A stretch of DNA of 64,000 nt, taken from Diplolepis rosae. Lineage: Eukaryota; Arthropoda; Insecta; Hymenoptera; Diplolepididae. Shown in pieces: positions 56,615 to 64,000 of this stretch. Within the stretch, counting starts at the first letter, position 1. Each line of letters opens with the position of its first letter. A program made the translations under genes and the position numbers. The notes beneath the pieces were generated by a model. It did no database searches. It was not told the origin of the DNA and worked only from the letters and a program-made list of their open reading frames with translations. The DNA lies in assembly GCA_030998225.1 (NCBI GenBank), contig JAPYXD010000738.1:1674001-1738000 (forward strand), given 5' to 3'.

Positions 56615-56983
56615 TCAAATTTCAATTTCTATTCCATTTTGTATGAGATTCATACATTGAGTACATTGAAAGGCTGTACAACAAATGGATATTATTTTGA
56701 TGTTACAAAAGAAACAGACTGTATTAAATCGGCGTATTTGTCCGATTAATTGCCAAGTGCTTCGACGTTCATAGCTTTCTTTTTCATAATCTGACAATTT
56801 GAGGAAACAATATTCACAGATACGCATTGCCGAGTGAGTTGATTTTACATAGATCAATGGTGTATTTTCGTCTAATTTGAAACATTTGGTGATGAATAGT
56901 ATGTCATAAGTTTCTGGGTGATGTTCTAAGCAAATACCGTCGAAAGATTTCTCGTTTTCAGGTATTTCTTGAGGAGGTTTCAT
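56615..56983 (-). CDS. Cys-rich accessory protein 1
   Basis: 122 residues from the ATG at 56983, 4 bases after a strong acceptor (tttctatcatttttag|). It shares with the following gene a KCF/FCC-IK block, then ICEYCFLKLSDYEKES (compare LCVDCYFLITDDERDN), VCFFCNIK and QCTQCMNL. The six paired cysteines suggest a zinc-stabilised fold. No signal peptide or membrane segment. I do not recognise the family. The open frame, good acceptor and paralogue support a real gene. Confidence 0.7.
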   Translation of the reverse strand: MKPPQEIPENEKSFDGICLEHHPETYDILFITKCFKLDENTPLIYVKSTHSAMRICEYCFLKLSDYEKESYERRSTWQLIGQIRRFNTVCFFCNIKIISICCTAFQCTQCMNLIQNGIEIEI

Positions 56984-57321
56984 GATTCTAAAAATGATAG
57001 AAAGAGAGAAAATTTTTGGTTATAGGCAAGTTACTAGTCTGAGTGAAAAAAGTTTACTGATTTATGATTTTACTGCTTCTAGGATTTATGACGTTGGTTG
57101 GGAGGCATCTTCTTTTTGAAAGTTATTCACAGTGTGATAATTGGAGTTTCTGAGGTTGTCGTTTTTTTGACAAAATTTTAGAAGGGTTTAAGTCAAGAGG
57201 TTTGTGTGTTTTTATGTATTAGAAGTAAAAATAGGGAAAGTTTTGGAGAAATGAAGCTCGAAAGGGTTAACTTTGAGAGTGAGAAGAGTGTTAGTCGAAG
57301 TTTAGATCCTTTGAGTAAAAC

Positions 57322-58394
57322 ATGGAATCGTTTCAGAAGGAAAATGTTGCAAATGAGTTTTCGGAATTTTTCGGAAACGAGTTTTTATCGTCGGATGATT
57401 TTAATTTTGATTCTTTGATTGATTTTGAGGTTCCAGAGTCTAGTTTGAGGTTTTGCGAAGGCGGGGAAAATAGTGAAGTGTGTGTAGATAGTGACTTTTG
57501 GGCTGATTTAGATCGAACGTTCTTTGGGGAGTCGGAAAAAGACGGCGAGACTCTTGATGAGTCAATACTTTTTAATCTGAATGAAGGACAAGAGAAAAGT
57601 GTAAGTGCTGTGCATATGGATGTTGATGAATCTATTAGTGAAAATAGAAATGCTGAGGTTAATGAAGTTGTTTCTCCAATTGAAGACTCTGTTGTTCAGA
57701 CGGAGAATATACGCGATTCATTTGAGGATGTGAATCAAATGCCTCGATATGAGTTGAGACAATGGTCTCATGATATATGGAAGGAAGTGACACATTTCAA
57801 CATTTTTATAATAAGGATTGTTGAAGGTGTAAACCATCATGGTCCCGGATGGTGGGCTGATTTTCCTTTGGCACAACAGGAAATGTTAAGAGCTCAAGTC
57901 ATTTCTGAGTACCATTCGCAACCGTCTGGTGTATTTAAAATAAGTGAAAGGTTTTGTCATTTTAATGAAGAGCGTCTTCTTTTGCTGGTAAGCATTTATA
58001 TATATATATATATTTATTAATTTTTTTTTATAAATATAGATGAAAGAATATATTTGAATTGTTTATTGCAGATTGATAGTGATCGCGTTAGGTATGACAA
58101 TGATGACAAACGAGTTTTATTGTCGCCTAAATTTTTGGTTTTAAACAATGGTATGCGTGTTCAATTGCCTTGGCTGTGGGCTGGCTTTGACCGTTCTTGG
58201 CGTTACCGTAGAGCAGCTGAGGTTAAAAAACAATTGGACGAAGGTAGAATGGAAGTGATAGTTAAGGTTGACAGAATGCGATTTAGAGTCGTAAATTCTG
58301 TACTTGAACAGGTAAATATAATCGAAAATAGAAATTGATTCATTTATGAATTTGTTTTTGAATTTTTATTATTTGTTTATAGTTTTTACCATGA
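57322..58394 (+). CDS. antisense three-exon gene within the retroelement
   Basis: Exons 57322-57987, 58072-58311 and 58383-58394 join in phase 0 to give 305 residues. Introns of 84 and 71 bases have canonical ends (CTG|GTAAGC...TTGCAG|ATT and CAG|GTAAAT...TATAG|TTT). The N-terminal 120 residues are very acidic with bulky hydrophobics (SSDDFNFDSLIDFEVPESS), like transcription activation domains. The C-terminal 180 residues look globular (ELRQWSHDIWKEV, GPGWWADFP, LPWLWAGFDRSWRYRRAAEV). I know no homologue. It runs against all other genes of copy C, between the F-type envelope and the Cys-rich pair. Introns antisense to the genomic RNA would survive retrotransposition. A regulatory protein, comparable in layout to antisense genes of some retroviruses, is an inference. 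Confidence 0.72.
57988..58071 (+). other. intron 1 of the antisense gene
   Basis: 84 bases, GTAAGC donor, TTTATTGCAG acceptor, with an AT microsatellite inside. Phase 0. Confidence 0.7.
58312..58382 (+). other. intron 2 of the antisense gene
   Basis: 71 bases, GTAAAT donor, TTGTTTATAG acceptor. Phase 0; the final exon adds only three codons and a TGA. Confidence 0.65.
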
Positions 58395-58489
58395 GGGGAA
58401 GAAGAAGACGAAGGAAAAAGTGAATGTGACAGTTAGTGACTGTGTTTTAAGTGAAAATATTTGTATATAAGTGAAAAACGAACGGATGA

Positions 58490-60361
58490 TTACACTAAAG
58501 TGTTCAGAAATTTTGGTTGTGAGTGTGTAGTTTTGAGCTGTTCAAGTTGGATTGGTTCGTTTTCCAGAAGGTTCAAATCTTGGTGAGTTACTGGAGGTTC
58601 CAGAGTTTTTAAATTTATCGCGTTTTTATGGATTTTTATGTATAGGCACAATCCGAATAGAATGAAGAGAAGTGAGATAATAATGAATACAATTGTTACT
58701 ATGAAAATGTAAAAAGATAATGTTTCAAAGTCCTTGCTGATTTCTGTTCTTTTATTATAAGACTTTTGAAACTGAAGAAATGTAAATAATTGTTGTTCAA
58801 GGGTAGATACTGAAATAATTTCATTATTATTCCAAGAACTGAATAAATTTTTGAGTAGTGGATTTGAGTTTAATGATAATTTGTAAAGATTAGGAGCAAT
58901 TTTATGTAGTGAAGTTGAATGGCCTGTAGTGGGGGTAATTTTTAGAAGAGATTTTGATTTTGTGTTAATCTGTGGCAAGACTAAATTATTTGCTTCAATG
59001 ATGCAATCGGATTGTGTTTGTAAAATACCAGCGTTATTGACAGTAATCTGAATGGAAATTTTTTGTGGACAATGGATTCGAATTTTTGTAGGAAAAGGAG
59101 TGGAGTATAACCATCCTCGATAAAATTTAAGTGGAGTCCATTGGATGTTATTAGTTATTTTTAGATAGAATTGGCACTATTATAGTTTATTTTCTGTAAG
59201 GAGTGCTGTTTCACAAATTTGGTTGTTTAATGTGCTCCATTCAGGGGGAGTGAAAGTACAAATTTTTCCAATTTGTGTTGAATGACAGGTATCATAGAGA
59301 TAATCGTCGAAGGTAAAATAAGTTTGTTTGTCATTTGAAAGTGCCAAATAGGAAATTTTAGATTTGATAAAAATGGATGTAGTCAAGTCTGAATTAAATG
59401 TGTGATAAATAGGGATTGAATAGGGTTTGAATATTTGATATTTCTTTTCTGATATAAATGGAAGAGAGAGTGAGATAACTAATTTCTTCTCATAAAAGAA
59501 AAGTTGGACTTTAGCAAATATTAGAAGTTCAGAAAGAGTGAGGTCGTTTGCAGTTTGGTATGGAGAACTTATGGATGCTAGATTCTTGATTGAATTGAAA
59601 GGGATTAAAGACAGTAGAGTAGGATGCCAATTACCATTAATTGCAAAAGCTAAATTAGTTGATAGCTGTTGTATACTGACAATATAATGGTGTGTAGCGT
59701 CTTTGATGTTAGTTATCCATGATACTTCGAACATTTCGTACAAGGAATCTGTTGAATTTGGAAACTTTAGATGCCAGTTTTTAAATCTAGCAATTGTGTT
59801 TTGGGCATGGATGATTTTTTTACAAGTATCTGTTAGAATAGAAGGAAAAATATAAATCTGTTTTTCGTACCAGTCAAAGGTAGAATTATCCGACTTTTGC
59901 AGTTTGATAAGTGCTGTTTTAAAATTTTGAAAATCATCTTTCAATGTGATGTCGACAGTATTTTCTAGAATTAAAGAAATTTCGTTTAAAACTGATTTTA
60001 TTTTTCTTTCTTTAATTATTATTTGTGCTGTTATTTCGTTGAGAATGCAGTTATTTTGACAATGGACAGTCAGTTCTTTGAAAGTGTCAAGTATTTCGTA
60101 TCCAGAATTCAAAAAGCTTAATATATTGATATAAGAAAGAAGATGCCAGCTGCCAGAGGTAAAAGTTATATTGTCTAATGGCTCGTAATAAATACTAGAA
60201 GCGTTTGAGATAGAAGTTATAATGAAATTGTCAGCTTCATAAGATTGTATAGGATTTAATAACACATATACCATGCTATTAAAAATTAAAACTAAAATAA
60301 GAGTTGCGTGCGTAAGAGATTCATGCTTATCGTCTAACAATTGTAATAAGGATTTGATGGT
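58490..60361 (-). pseudogene. F-type (errantivirus) envelope protein, split by two stops
   Basis: A single frame of about 620 codons is broken only by adjacent TAA and TAG at 59182-59177. An acceptor (gtgggtttag|) at 60362 enters the frame without an ATG for 29 codons, so the start codon is expected in an upstream exon, as with spliced errantivirus env. A signal-like stretch (ATLILVLIFNSMVYVLL) is followed by SIYYEPLDNITFTSGSWHL, the F-protein N-terminal signature, and later by KLVISLSLPFISEKKY..KPYSIPIYH. The C-terminal part has a long membrane segment (YIFIVTIVFIIISLLFILFG) and a cytoplasmic tail. I see no furin-type RxxR and no fusion peptide. It may be degenerate, or translated by readthrough of a double stop, which would be rare. 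Confidence 0.78.
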
Positions 60362-61026
60362 CTAAACCCACATTTCATGCACTTTTTATAGGAATTTGTA
60401 GGTGATTGGTTGTATGAGGTTGAAGGTTGAGGAATTGGGTGGATTGGTAAGTTATGTCTAATTCTTTTTTTGAAGGGCAGATTATTTATTTGTTTTATAT
60501 TAGAACGTCCATTTTTGTTTGATTGTGAAAGTGGATTGGTTTTTAAAGAATTGGATTCTAAATTTACAGTCAAATTTTGAAAGTCATTTTGAAGATTACT
60601 AGCTCTTTCTGTTTCTATTTTCTTAAGTATAGAATGAATGAGTTTACAAGCTGCCTGGTCTTTTGCTTGTTTTGGTGTGCTACCAATTCCACTTTCTTTC
60701 ATTTGATCAGTTGTACAAATGCTCATATAGGTTGAGGATGTATTTGAATATGTGATACGGAAAGTTAACATTTGTGGTTTTGAGATTCGGAATTTTTTAC
60801 AAGTATTTTGTAATTCTTTAAAGGCATTTAACTGGAAGGATTGATAGGAATTGGAGACTTGGGCTTCTATTTCTGGTATCATTTTCAATAATGTTTCAGT
60901 AACATGCTGCTTTGTTAGTTCAGGATCATATCCCAGCCCAGTTACTTTTTGTTTTTTATACTCTGCAGTGATTTCAAAAAATAATTCATTTTTCTTATCC
61001 TTTTTTAATTTATAAGAGTAGTTCAT
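60334..61026 (-). CDS. tandem dsRNA-binding-domain protein
   Basis: 230 residues from the ATG at 61026, 1 base after an acceptor-like aagtaatcag| and 13 bases after the glycoprotein stop. Residues about 1-50 (YSYKLKKDKKNELFFEITAE ... LTKQHVTETLLKMI) resemble a dsRBD lacking helix 1. Residues about 70-140 form a clearer dsRBD: LQNTCKKFRISKPQMLTFRI strands, GIGSTPKQAKDQAACKLI helix 2. The rest is a Ser/Asn/Pro-rich linker and a degenerate C-terminal knuckle (CMKCGFRP..C, without the His). Two dsRBDs are typical of R2D2/Loquacious-type RNAi cofactors and of viral suppressors of RNAi. Suppression is inferred, not shown. The end overlaps the envelope frame by 28 bases. Confidence 0.85.
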   Translation of the reverse strand: MNYSYKLKKDKKNELFFEITAEYKKQKVTGLGYDPELTKQHVTETLLKMIPEIEAQVSNSYQSFQLNAFKELQNTCKKFRISKPQMLTFRITYSNTSSTYMSICTTDQMKESGIGSTPKQAKDQAACKLIHSILKKIETERASNLQNDFQNLTVNLESNSLKTNPLSQSNKNGRSNIKQINNLPFKKRIRHNLPIHPIPQPSTSYNQSPTNSYKKCMKCGFRPSNPYYNC

Positions 61027-61039
61027 GCTGATTACTTTT

Positions 61040-63052
61040 TTAAAAGTGAAAAGTTTGAGGTATATTAGATAGTTCTGTTAGTTCACTGTGTGGATATAGA
61101 CTGGTGGTTTCGTTTTTCTTTTGTTTACCTGTTTTAAAGTTTTTTTCAAGTAAATGTGTAGATATATCGGGTGCTGAAGGATTCGTATCAAGTGGTTCTT
61201 GTTGTTGGTCCTGTGCCCTTTGGTTTTCTCTACCTAAATGTAATAAAAGGTTAGTTACGGAGTCCCAAATTGCTCCTATTAAGTGAAATGACCAGCCAAA
61301 AACAGTGTAAAGTGCATAACCGTGAATTATGGTATCAATTATTATTTTAATGCCTCTTATCATAATGATTACTCCTATAAATCCTGCGCTAACTGTGCCG
61401 AAATTCGAGAATACTGTCCATATTTTTGTCCAAGTTGAGTGAGCAATTTTTTCAATAGTTTCCTCATCTAAAAGATTCATTAACGAGATTCCTTGATTTA
61501 GAGTGGATTGACCCATGATTCCGCGGGCTAATGTGTTGAGAACCATCGGTTTTTCCGCGGGAAACATTATGTGATCGCGCAGTTTGTTTAAATCCGATTG
61601 AGAATATATTCCGCTTGTTGCAAGATGAGCCGGATTTGTATATCGCCATGTGGGTTTTGTCAAAGGTTTCATTATTTCTGGGGGTAAAGATTCGATTGGA
61701 TTTGGAATTAATTTATACCAAGCATTTCCCAAAAAATACATAATTGGAACAAAAGAGTTACAACTTGTTTGAGTGCCTTTGTTAGTTAAGATGTGAGTTC
61801 TTGGTGTAATAAAAGAAGTCTGATTTCCTCTATAGATTGGTAGGTGTAGATAACATTCTTCTGTTTTGCGATATTTAACCTCAATTGGAATGCATTTAAT
61901 TATATGCACAACTTCTCCTGCAATTATTGACATGTAACCTGGACCTTTCATTAAATGATAAGCAAATTCATCAGGAGCTTGAGTAGCTAAAATTAATGTA
62001 TTTTTAAAAACTTGTTGCTCTAATTTACATTTTTGAGTAAAAACATCATGATATAGTTTGTTCACTTCATTACGAATGTGTCGTTCAATATATACAAATT
62101 TTGAATTGATGTATGTAAATAAATCCATATTTTGGACAAGTGGTTTCTTGTTTAGAAGCGTTGAGGATCCTGGTATGATTTCAAGTATTAATAATTTTAG
62201 ATGTTCAGTTCTAATCATTAAAAGATTACAGACTGGATTTTTTGCTTTTTGTGTTAAAACGAAAGTTATGTCTTGAGTTGTAAGTGAATATAATTTGTTT
62301 GGGCTTTGTGTTTCATTATCTTGAGTTTTATTTGCGTAACCTTCATATAATATTTCATATTTATTAAAATTGCAAATGTCATCAGGCAGAGGATTCCAAA
62401 AAGTTTGTCCTCCTTCCATGTCGACACAATGGGATTCTGAAAGCGAACATGTTATTCCTGATCGTAAGTGTATTTTATCTGTATTTAAATTCACGTTAGC
62501 ATAGTATTCTTGAAGTGTGATTTTTAATACGCCTTGAACGATTGCGTTATTCCACGTTCCAAAAGGATCTGAATATTGAGTTCCAGAGCAATCTCCATTC
62601 ATAGCCAAAGATCCGGCTAGTAGTACGCTGTGATAAGATGTTCGATTAATTTTTAAATTTGAGATTTGTAGGTTTTGGCCCAAGGATATTGTACCTGATG
62701 AGTGTAGTGTATCACATTGTTGGTGCGAAATTTCATGTATATATTCACTTTGTCCATTAGTTACTGCTGAAATATGTGAATGCATTCCACAGTAAGATAT
62801 AGTACGTCTAATTTCGATCTTGCATTGTCTTACTTGGGTGAGTGTGAAATCACTTATTTGTAAAAGTTGAATGTAAGTTGTTTCTATGTGTAATTCAGGT
62901 TCAGGTATATCACATTCTCCTACCTCAAGAAGAGACAGTGTTGTTAAATTAAGTTGATTGGATCCACAGTCGTATCCGATGATTGCTTCTACAGTTGTTG
63001 TCATTAATATCAGCATGACTAAGGTTGTCAGTTTTTTCTTTCCGGACCCCAT
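61040..63052 (-). CDS. jingchuvirus-like envelope glycoprotein
   Basis: 670 residues, intact, starting 2 bases after an acceptor (ccttttctag|). A signal peptide (LTTLVMLILMTTTVEA) precedes IIGYDCGSNQLNLTTLSLLE, an N-terminal signature I associate with chuvirus/jingchuvirus glycoproteins and with their relatives captured by arthropod LTR elements. The ectodomain is rich in Cys and in N-x-S/T sites. A C-terminal membrane region (VSAGFIGVIIMIRGIKIIID, then GYALYTVFGWSFHLIGAIW) is followed by a Gln/Asn-rich tail. It should mediate receptor binding and fusion at the host membrane. A decayed relative lies at 6000-7269. The viral-family label is from recall and needs a profile search. Confidence 0.82.
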   Translation of the reverse strand: MGSGKKKLTTLVMLILMTTTVEAIIGYDCGSNQLNLTTLSLLEVGECDIPEPELHIETTYIQLLQISDFTLTQVRQCKIEIRRTISYCGMHSHISAVTNGQSEYIHEISHQQCDTLHSSGTISLGQNLQISNLKINRTSYHSVLLAGSLAMNGDCSGTQYSDPFGTWNNAIVQGVLKITLQEYYANVNLNTDKIHLRSGITCSLSESHCVDMEGGQTFWNPLPDDICNFNKYEILYEGYANKTQDNETQSPNKLYSLTTQDITFVLTQKAKNPVCNLLMIRTEHLKLLILEIIPGSSTLLNKKPLVQNMDLFTYINSKFVYIERHIRNEVNKLYHDVFTQKCKLEQQVFKNTLILATQAPDEFAYHLMKGPGYMSIIAGEVVHIIKCIPIEVKYRKTEECYLHLPIYRGNQTSFITPRTHILTNKGTQTSCNSFVPIMYFLGNAWYKLIPNPIESLPPEIMKPLTKPTWRYTNPAHLATSGIYSQSDLNKLRDHIMFPAEKPMVLNTLARGIMGQSTLNQGISLMNLLDEETIEKIAHSTWTKIWTVFSNFGTVSAGFIGVIIMIRGIKIIIDTIIHGYALYTVFGWSFHLIGAIWDSVTNLLLHLGRENQRAQDQQQEPLDTNPSAPDISTHLLEKNFKTGKQKKNETTSLYPHSELTELSNIPQTFHF

Positions 63053-63170
63053 GTCTAGAAAAGGATTTTTCTAGTTAACAAATTTTTATTCATTTTCAGG
63101 AATAAAATTTATTTGTTCACTGATTTGTTATTCTTATTTGTATTGGGTATAATAAATACTTTTTCAATAC

Positions 63171-63452
63171 TTATTCAATGAGATCCAAAATTTCTGCTAA
63201 TAATCCTTGTCCAGATTGTCGTAAACTTAGTATAAAATTGTGGTATGCAAGTGGACCACGAGTTTTTATTGCGAGTATTATGTCTTCTATAGTTGATGGA
63301 TTTGTTATATCATAAAGCCATAGTGGAATATTATGATCATCTCGGTTGAAGATTTTATTTCTTATTAGGAAAGGCCAAATTGTTACTATATCTATGTTGT
63401 TGACAAGAAGATCGCAATATTTATCTATTCTTTTTCGATGGATGGGATCCAT
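63171..63452 (-). CDS. CARD-only protein (Dronc-like CARD)
   Basis: 93 residues from the ATG at 63452, which lies 13 bases after a splice acceptor (aactactttcag|). The open frame starts upstream without an ATG. The whole protein is one caspase-recruitment domain: MDPIHRKRIDKYCDLLVNNI (helix 1), IVTIWPFLIRNKIF (helix 2), DDHNIPLW (helix 3), STIEDIILAIKTRGP (helix 4) and AYHNFILSLRQSGQGLLAEI (helices 5-6). The RGP-A-x4-F/I..LRxSG signature fits CARDs of initiator caspases, and the NIPxW and TRGP features remind me of insect Dronc. A lone CARD would be expected to act as a decoy in apoptosome assembly. Copy A has a broken homologue at the same place. Confidence 0.88.
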   Translation of the reverse strand: MDPIHRKRIDKYCDLLVNNIDIVTIWPFLIRNKIFNRDDHNIPLWLYDITNPSTIEDIILAIKTRGPLAYHNFILSLRQSGQGLLAEILDLIE

Positions 63453-63483
63453 TGAGGAACGATATCTGAAAGTAGTTTCCAAT

Positions 63484-64000
63484 TTAGTCTGCTTTATTTA
63501 ATCGAGCACGTTTTAGTCGATTAATATGTACTACTTTTGGCTTATTTTTAATTTGAATTTTAACATTGCCTTTTCCTAAAACTTCTAAAATTTTATAAGG
63601 ACCAGAATATTGATTTTCGAGTTTTTTAGGTTTTGGACCACTTAGTAAAAATACTTCTTCATCAACGTTGAAATTTTGTGGGCTTATATTTCTATCGTAG
63701 TACTTTTTTGATTTTTCTTTTGCTGCAATAAGATTATCTCTAGCAATTGCTCTTATTTCATGAAGTCGGGTTACTAATTTAATCAAGTAATCATCATATG
63801 TTTCTAGTTTTTCATGTTCTGGAAGGGGTTCGCTTGAAGGTTGTCTGGCTAATTTACCAAAAACTAATTCGTATGGACTGCAACGAGTTCCTTCATGAAT
63901 GCTTGTGTTGTAAGAAAATGTAGCTAGTTCTATCCAGTCATCCCATTCAGAATTTTTACTAACAAATTGTTTTAAATATTCAGCAAGTACATGATGAGAT
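63484..64000 (-). CDS. pol, integrase C-terminal part (partial)
   Basis: The minus-strand frame is open from the right edge to a stop at 63484. It begins just after the integrase catalytic Glu region (HHVLAEYLKQFV) and continues through the SYNTSIHEGT and SPYELVFGKLA block, LIAAKEKSKKYYDRN and the C-terminal NQYSGPYKILEVLG...VVHINRLKR. It is highly similar to the end of pol in copy A, but without A's two stop codons, so copy C probably has an intact pol. The CARD acceptor lies about 17 bases after the stop. Confidence 0.92.
   Translation of the reverse strand, partial: SHHVLAEYLKQFVSKNSEWDDWIELATFSYNTSIHEGTRCSPYELVFGKLARQPSSEPLPEHEKLETYDDYLIKLVTRLHEIRAIARDNLIAAKEKSKKYYDRNISPQNFNVDEEVFLLSGPKPKKLENQYSGPYKILEVLGKGNVKIQIKNKPKVVHINRLKRARLNKAD

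Larger units (their letters stand above)
55729..63467 (-). promoter_or_regulatory. series of 3' splice sites in front of the copy C genes
   Basis: Minus-strand AG acceptors end at 63466 (CARD), 63055 (glycoprotein), 61028 (tandem dsRBD), 60362 (F-type envelope), 56988 (Cys-rich 1), 56419 (Cys-rich 2) and 55730 (dsRBD-knuckle). Each is 1-13 bases upstream of its ATG, or at the open 5' end of the F-type frame. Most follow pyrimidine-rich stretches; those at 61028 and 60362 are weaker. The common donor would be in the 5' part, outside the window. Copy A has an equivalent at 30366-30367. Confidence 0.68.
53313..64000 (-). mobile_element. complex retrovirus-like element copy C, 3' part (runs off the right edge)
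   Basis: Minus-strand order: end of pol (64000-63484), CARD protein, jingchuvirus-like glycoprotein, tandem dsRBD protein, F-type envelope, an antisense gene on the plus strand, two Cys-rich proteins, dsRBD-knuckle protein, polypurine tract and 3' LTR (55078-53313). It belongs to the same family as A and B: pol end, CARD, dsRBD-knuckle gene, polypurine tract and LTR ends all match. Most ORFs are intact; the exceptions are the F-type envelope and one Cys-rich gene. The 5' half lies outside the window. Confidence 0.9.

Noticed and set aside
57206..57418. Plus-strand ORF overlapping exon 1 of the antisense gene
   Set aside because: It is in another frame, has no domain and is contained largely within the well-supported exon.
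61104..62276. Short ORFs opposite or overlapping the glycoprotein gene (61104-61286, 61464-61649, 62058-62276)
   Set aside because: They are shadows of the intact 670-codon glycoprotein frame.
55295..63482. Polydnavirus (bracovirus) proviral segment
   Set aside because: The region is bounded by a polypurine tract and LTR and continues from a gypsy-type integrase, so a retroelement explains it without excision motifs or known bracovirus gene families.

Overview
The window looks like a transposon-rich stretch of an insect genome. It is AT-rich, has short GT-AG introns, carries many mariner/Tc1 families plus Penelope, Helitron, non-LTR and LTR remnants, and shows no bacterial gene organisation. 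A wasp or ant is my best guess because the CARD and the transposase families look hymenopteran; this is recall, not a search. Ordinary host coding sequence is scarce: a THAP-domain exon piece (about 7754-7990, minus), a CUB-like exon (48605-48747, plus) and a doubtful first exon (4299-4361, minus).

The main content is one family of large Ty3/gypsy (errantivirus-like) retroelements, in four pieces. Copy A (20054-32536, plus) has a 5' LTR with TATA box, a primer-binding site matching the 3' end of tRNA-Gly, a long leader with repeated 90-bp modules, a small ORF ahead of gag, gag, pol, a broken CARD gene, a dsRBD-zinc-knuckle gene, a polypurine tract and a 3' LTR. A sits inside the leader of copy B (minus; 17130-20053 continuing at 32533-34773) with an ATTT duplication. 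Fragment D (16300-17130, minus) is a gag-integrase deletion product. Copy C (53313 to the right edge, minus) keeps the 3' half of the same kind of element in much better condition.

Copy C is the find of the window. Downstream of pol, reading right to left, it carries a 93-residue CARD-only protein (63171-63452), a 670-residue glycoprotein resembling jingchuvirus/chuvirus glycoproteins (61040-63052), a protein with two dsRNA-binding domains (60334-61026), a second F-type/errantivirus envelope without a visible furin site and split by two stops (58490-60361), an antisense three-exon gene with an acidic N-terminus (57322-58394, plus), two related Cys-rich proteins (56615-56983 and 56052-56414), and a dsRBD plus CCHC-knuckle protein (55295-55723). 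Nearly every sense ORF has a good 3' splice site 1-13 bases upstream of its ATG, or at its open 5' end, which suggests alternatively spliced subgenomic mRNAs. I infer a complex insect endogenous retrovirus with candidate anti-apoptotic (CARD), anti-RNAi (dsRBD) and antisense regulatory genes. CARD and dsRBD-knuckle remnants sit at the same relative places in copy A, so these genes belong to the family and are not chance insertions in one copy.

Elsewhere: a near-complete mariner with TA target sites (1358-2640); a pair of about 0.8-kb direct repeats (5243-6015 and 10228-11925), the second split by a Tc1/mariner element at an identifiable TA site; a decayed second copy of the jingchuvirus-like glycoprotein (6000-7269); Penelope, mariner and Helitron fragments (9041-14700); satellite arrays (3366-3705, 35790-37850, 50340-50690); several internally deleted Tc1/mariner elements (36161, 38716, 40572, 46700, 49523); an R1-like non-LTR ORF1 fragment (45446-46620); and palindromic MITE-like sequences (52640-53130).
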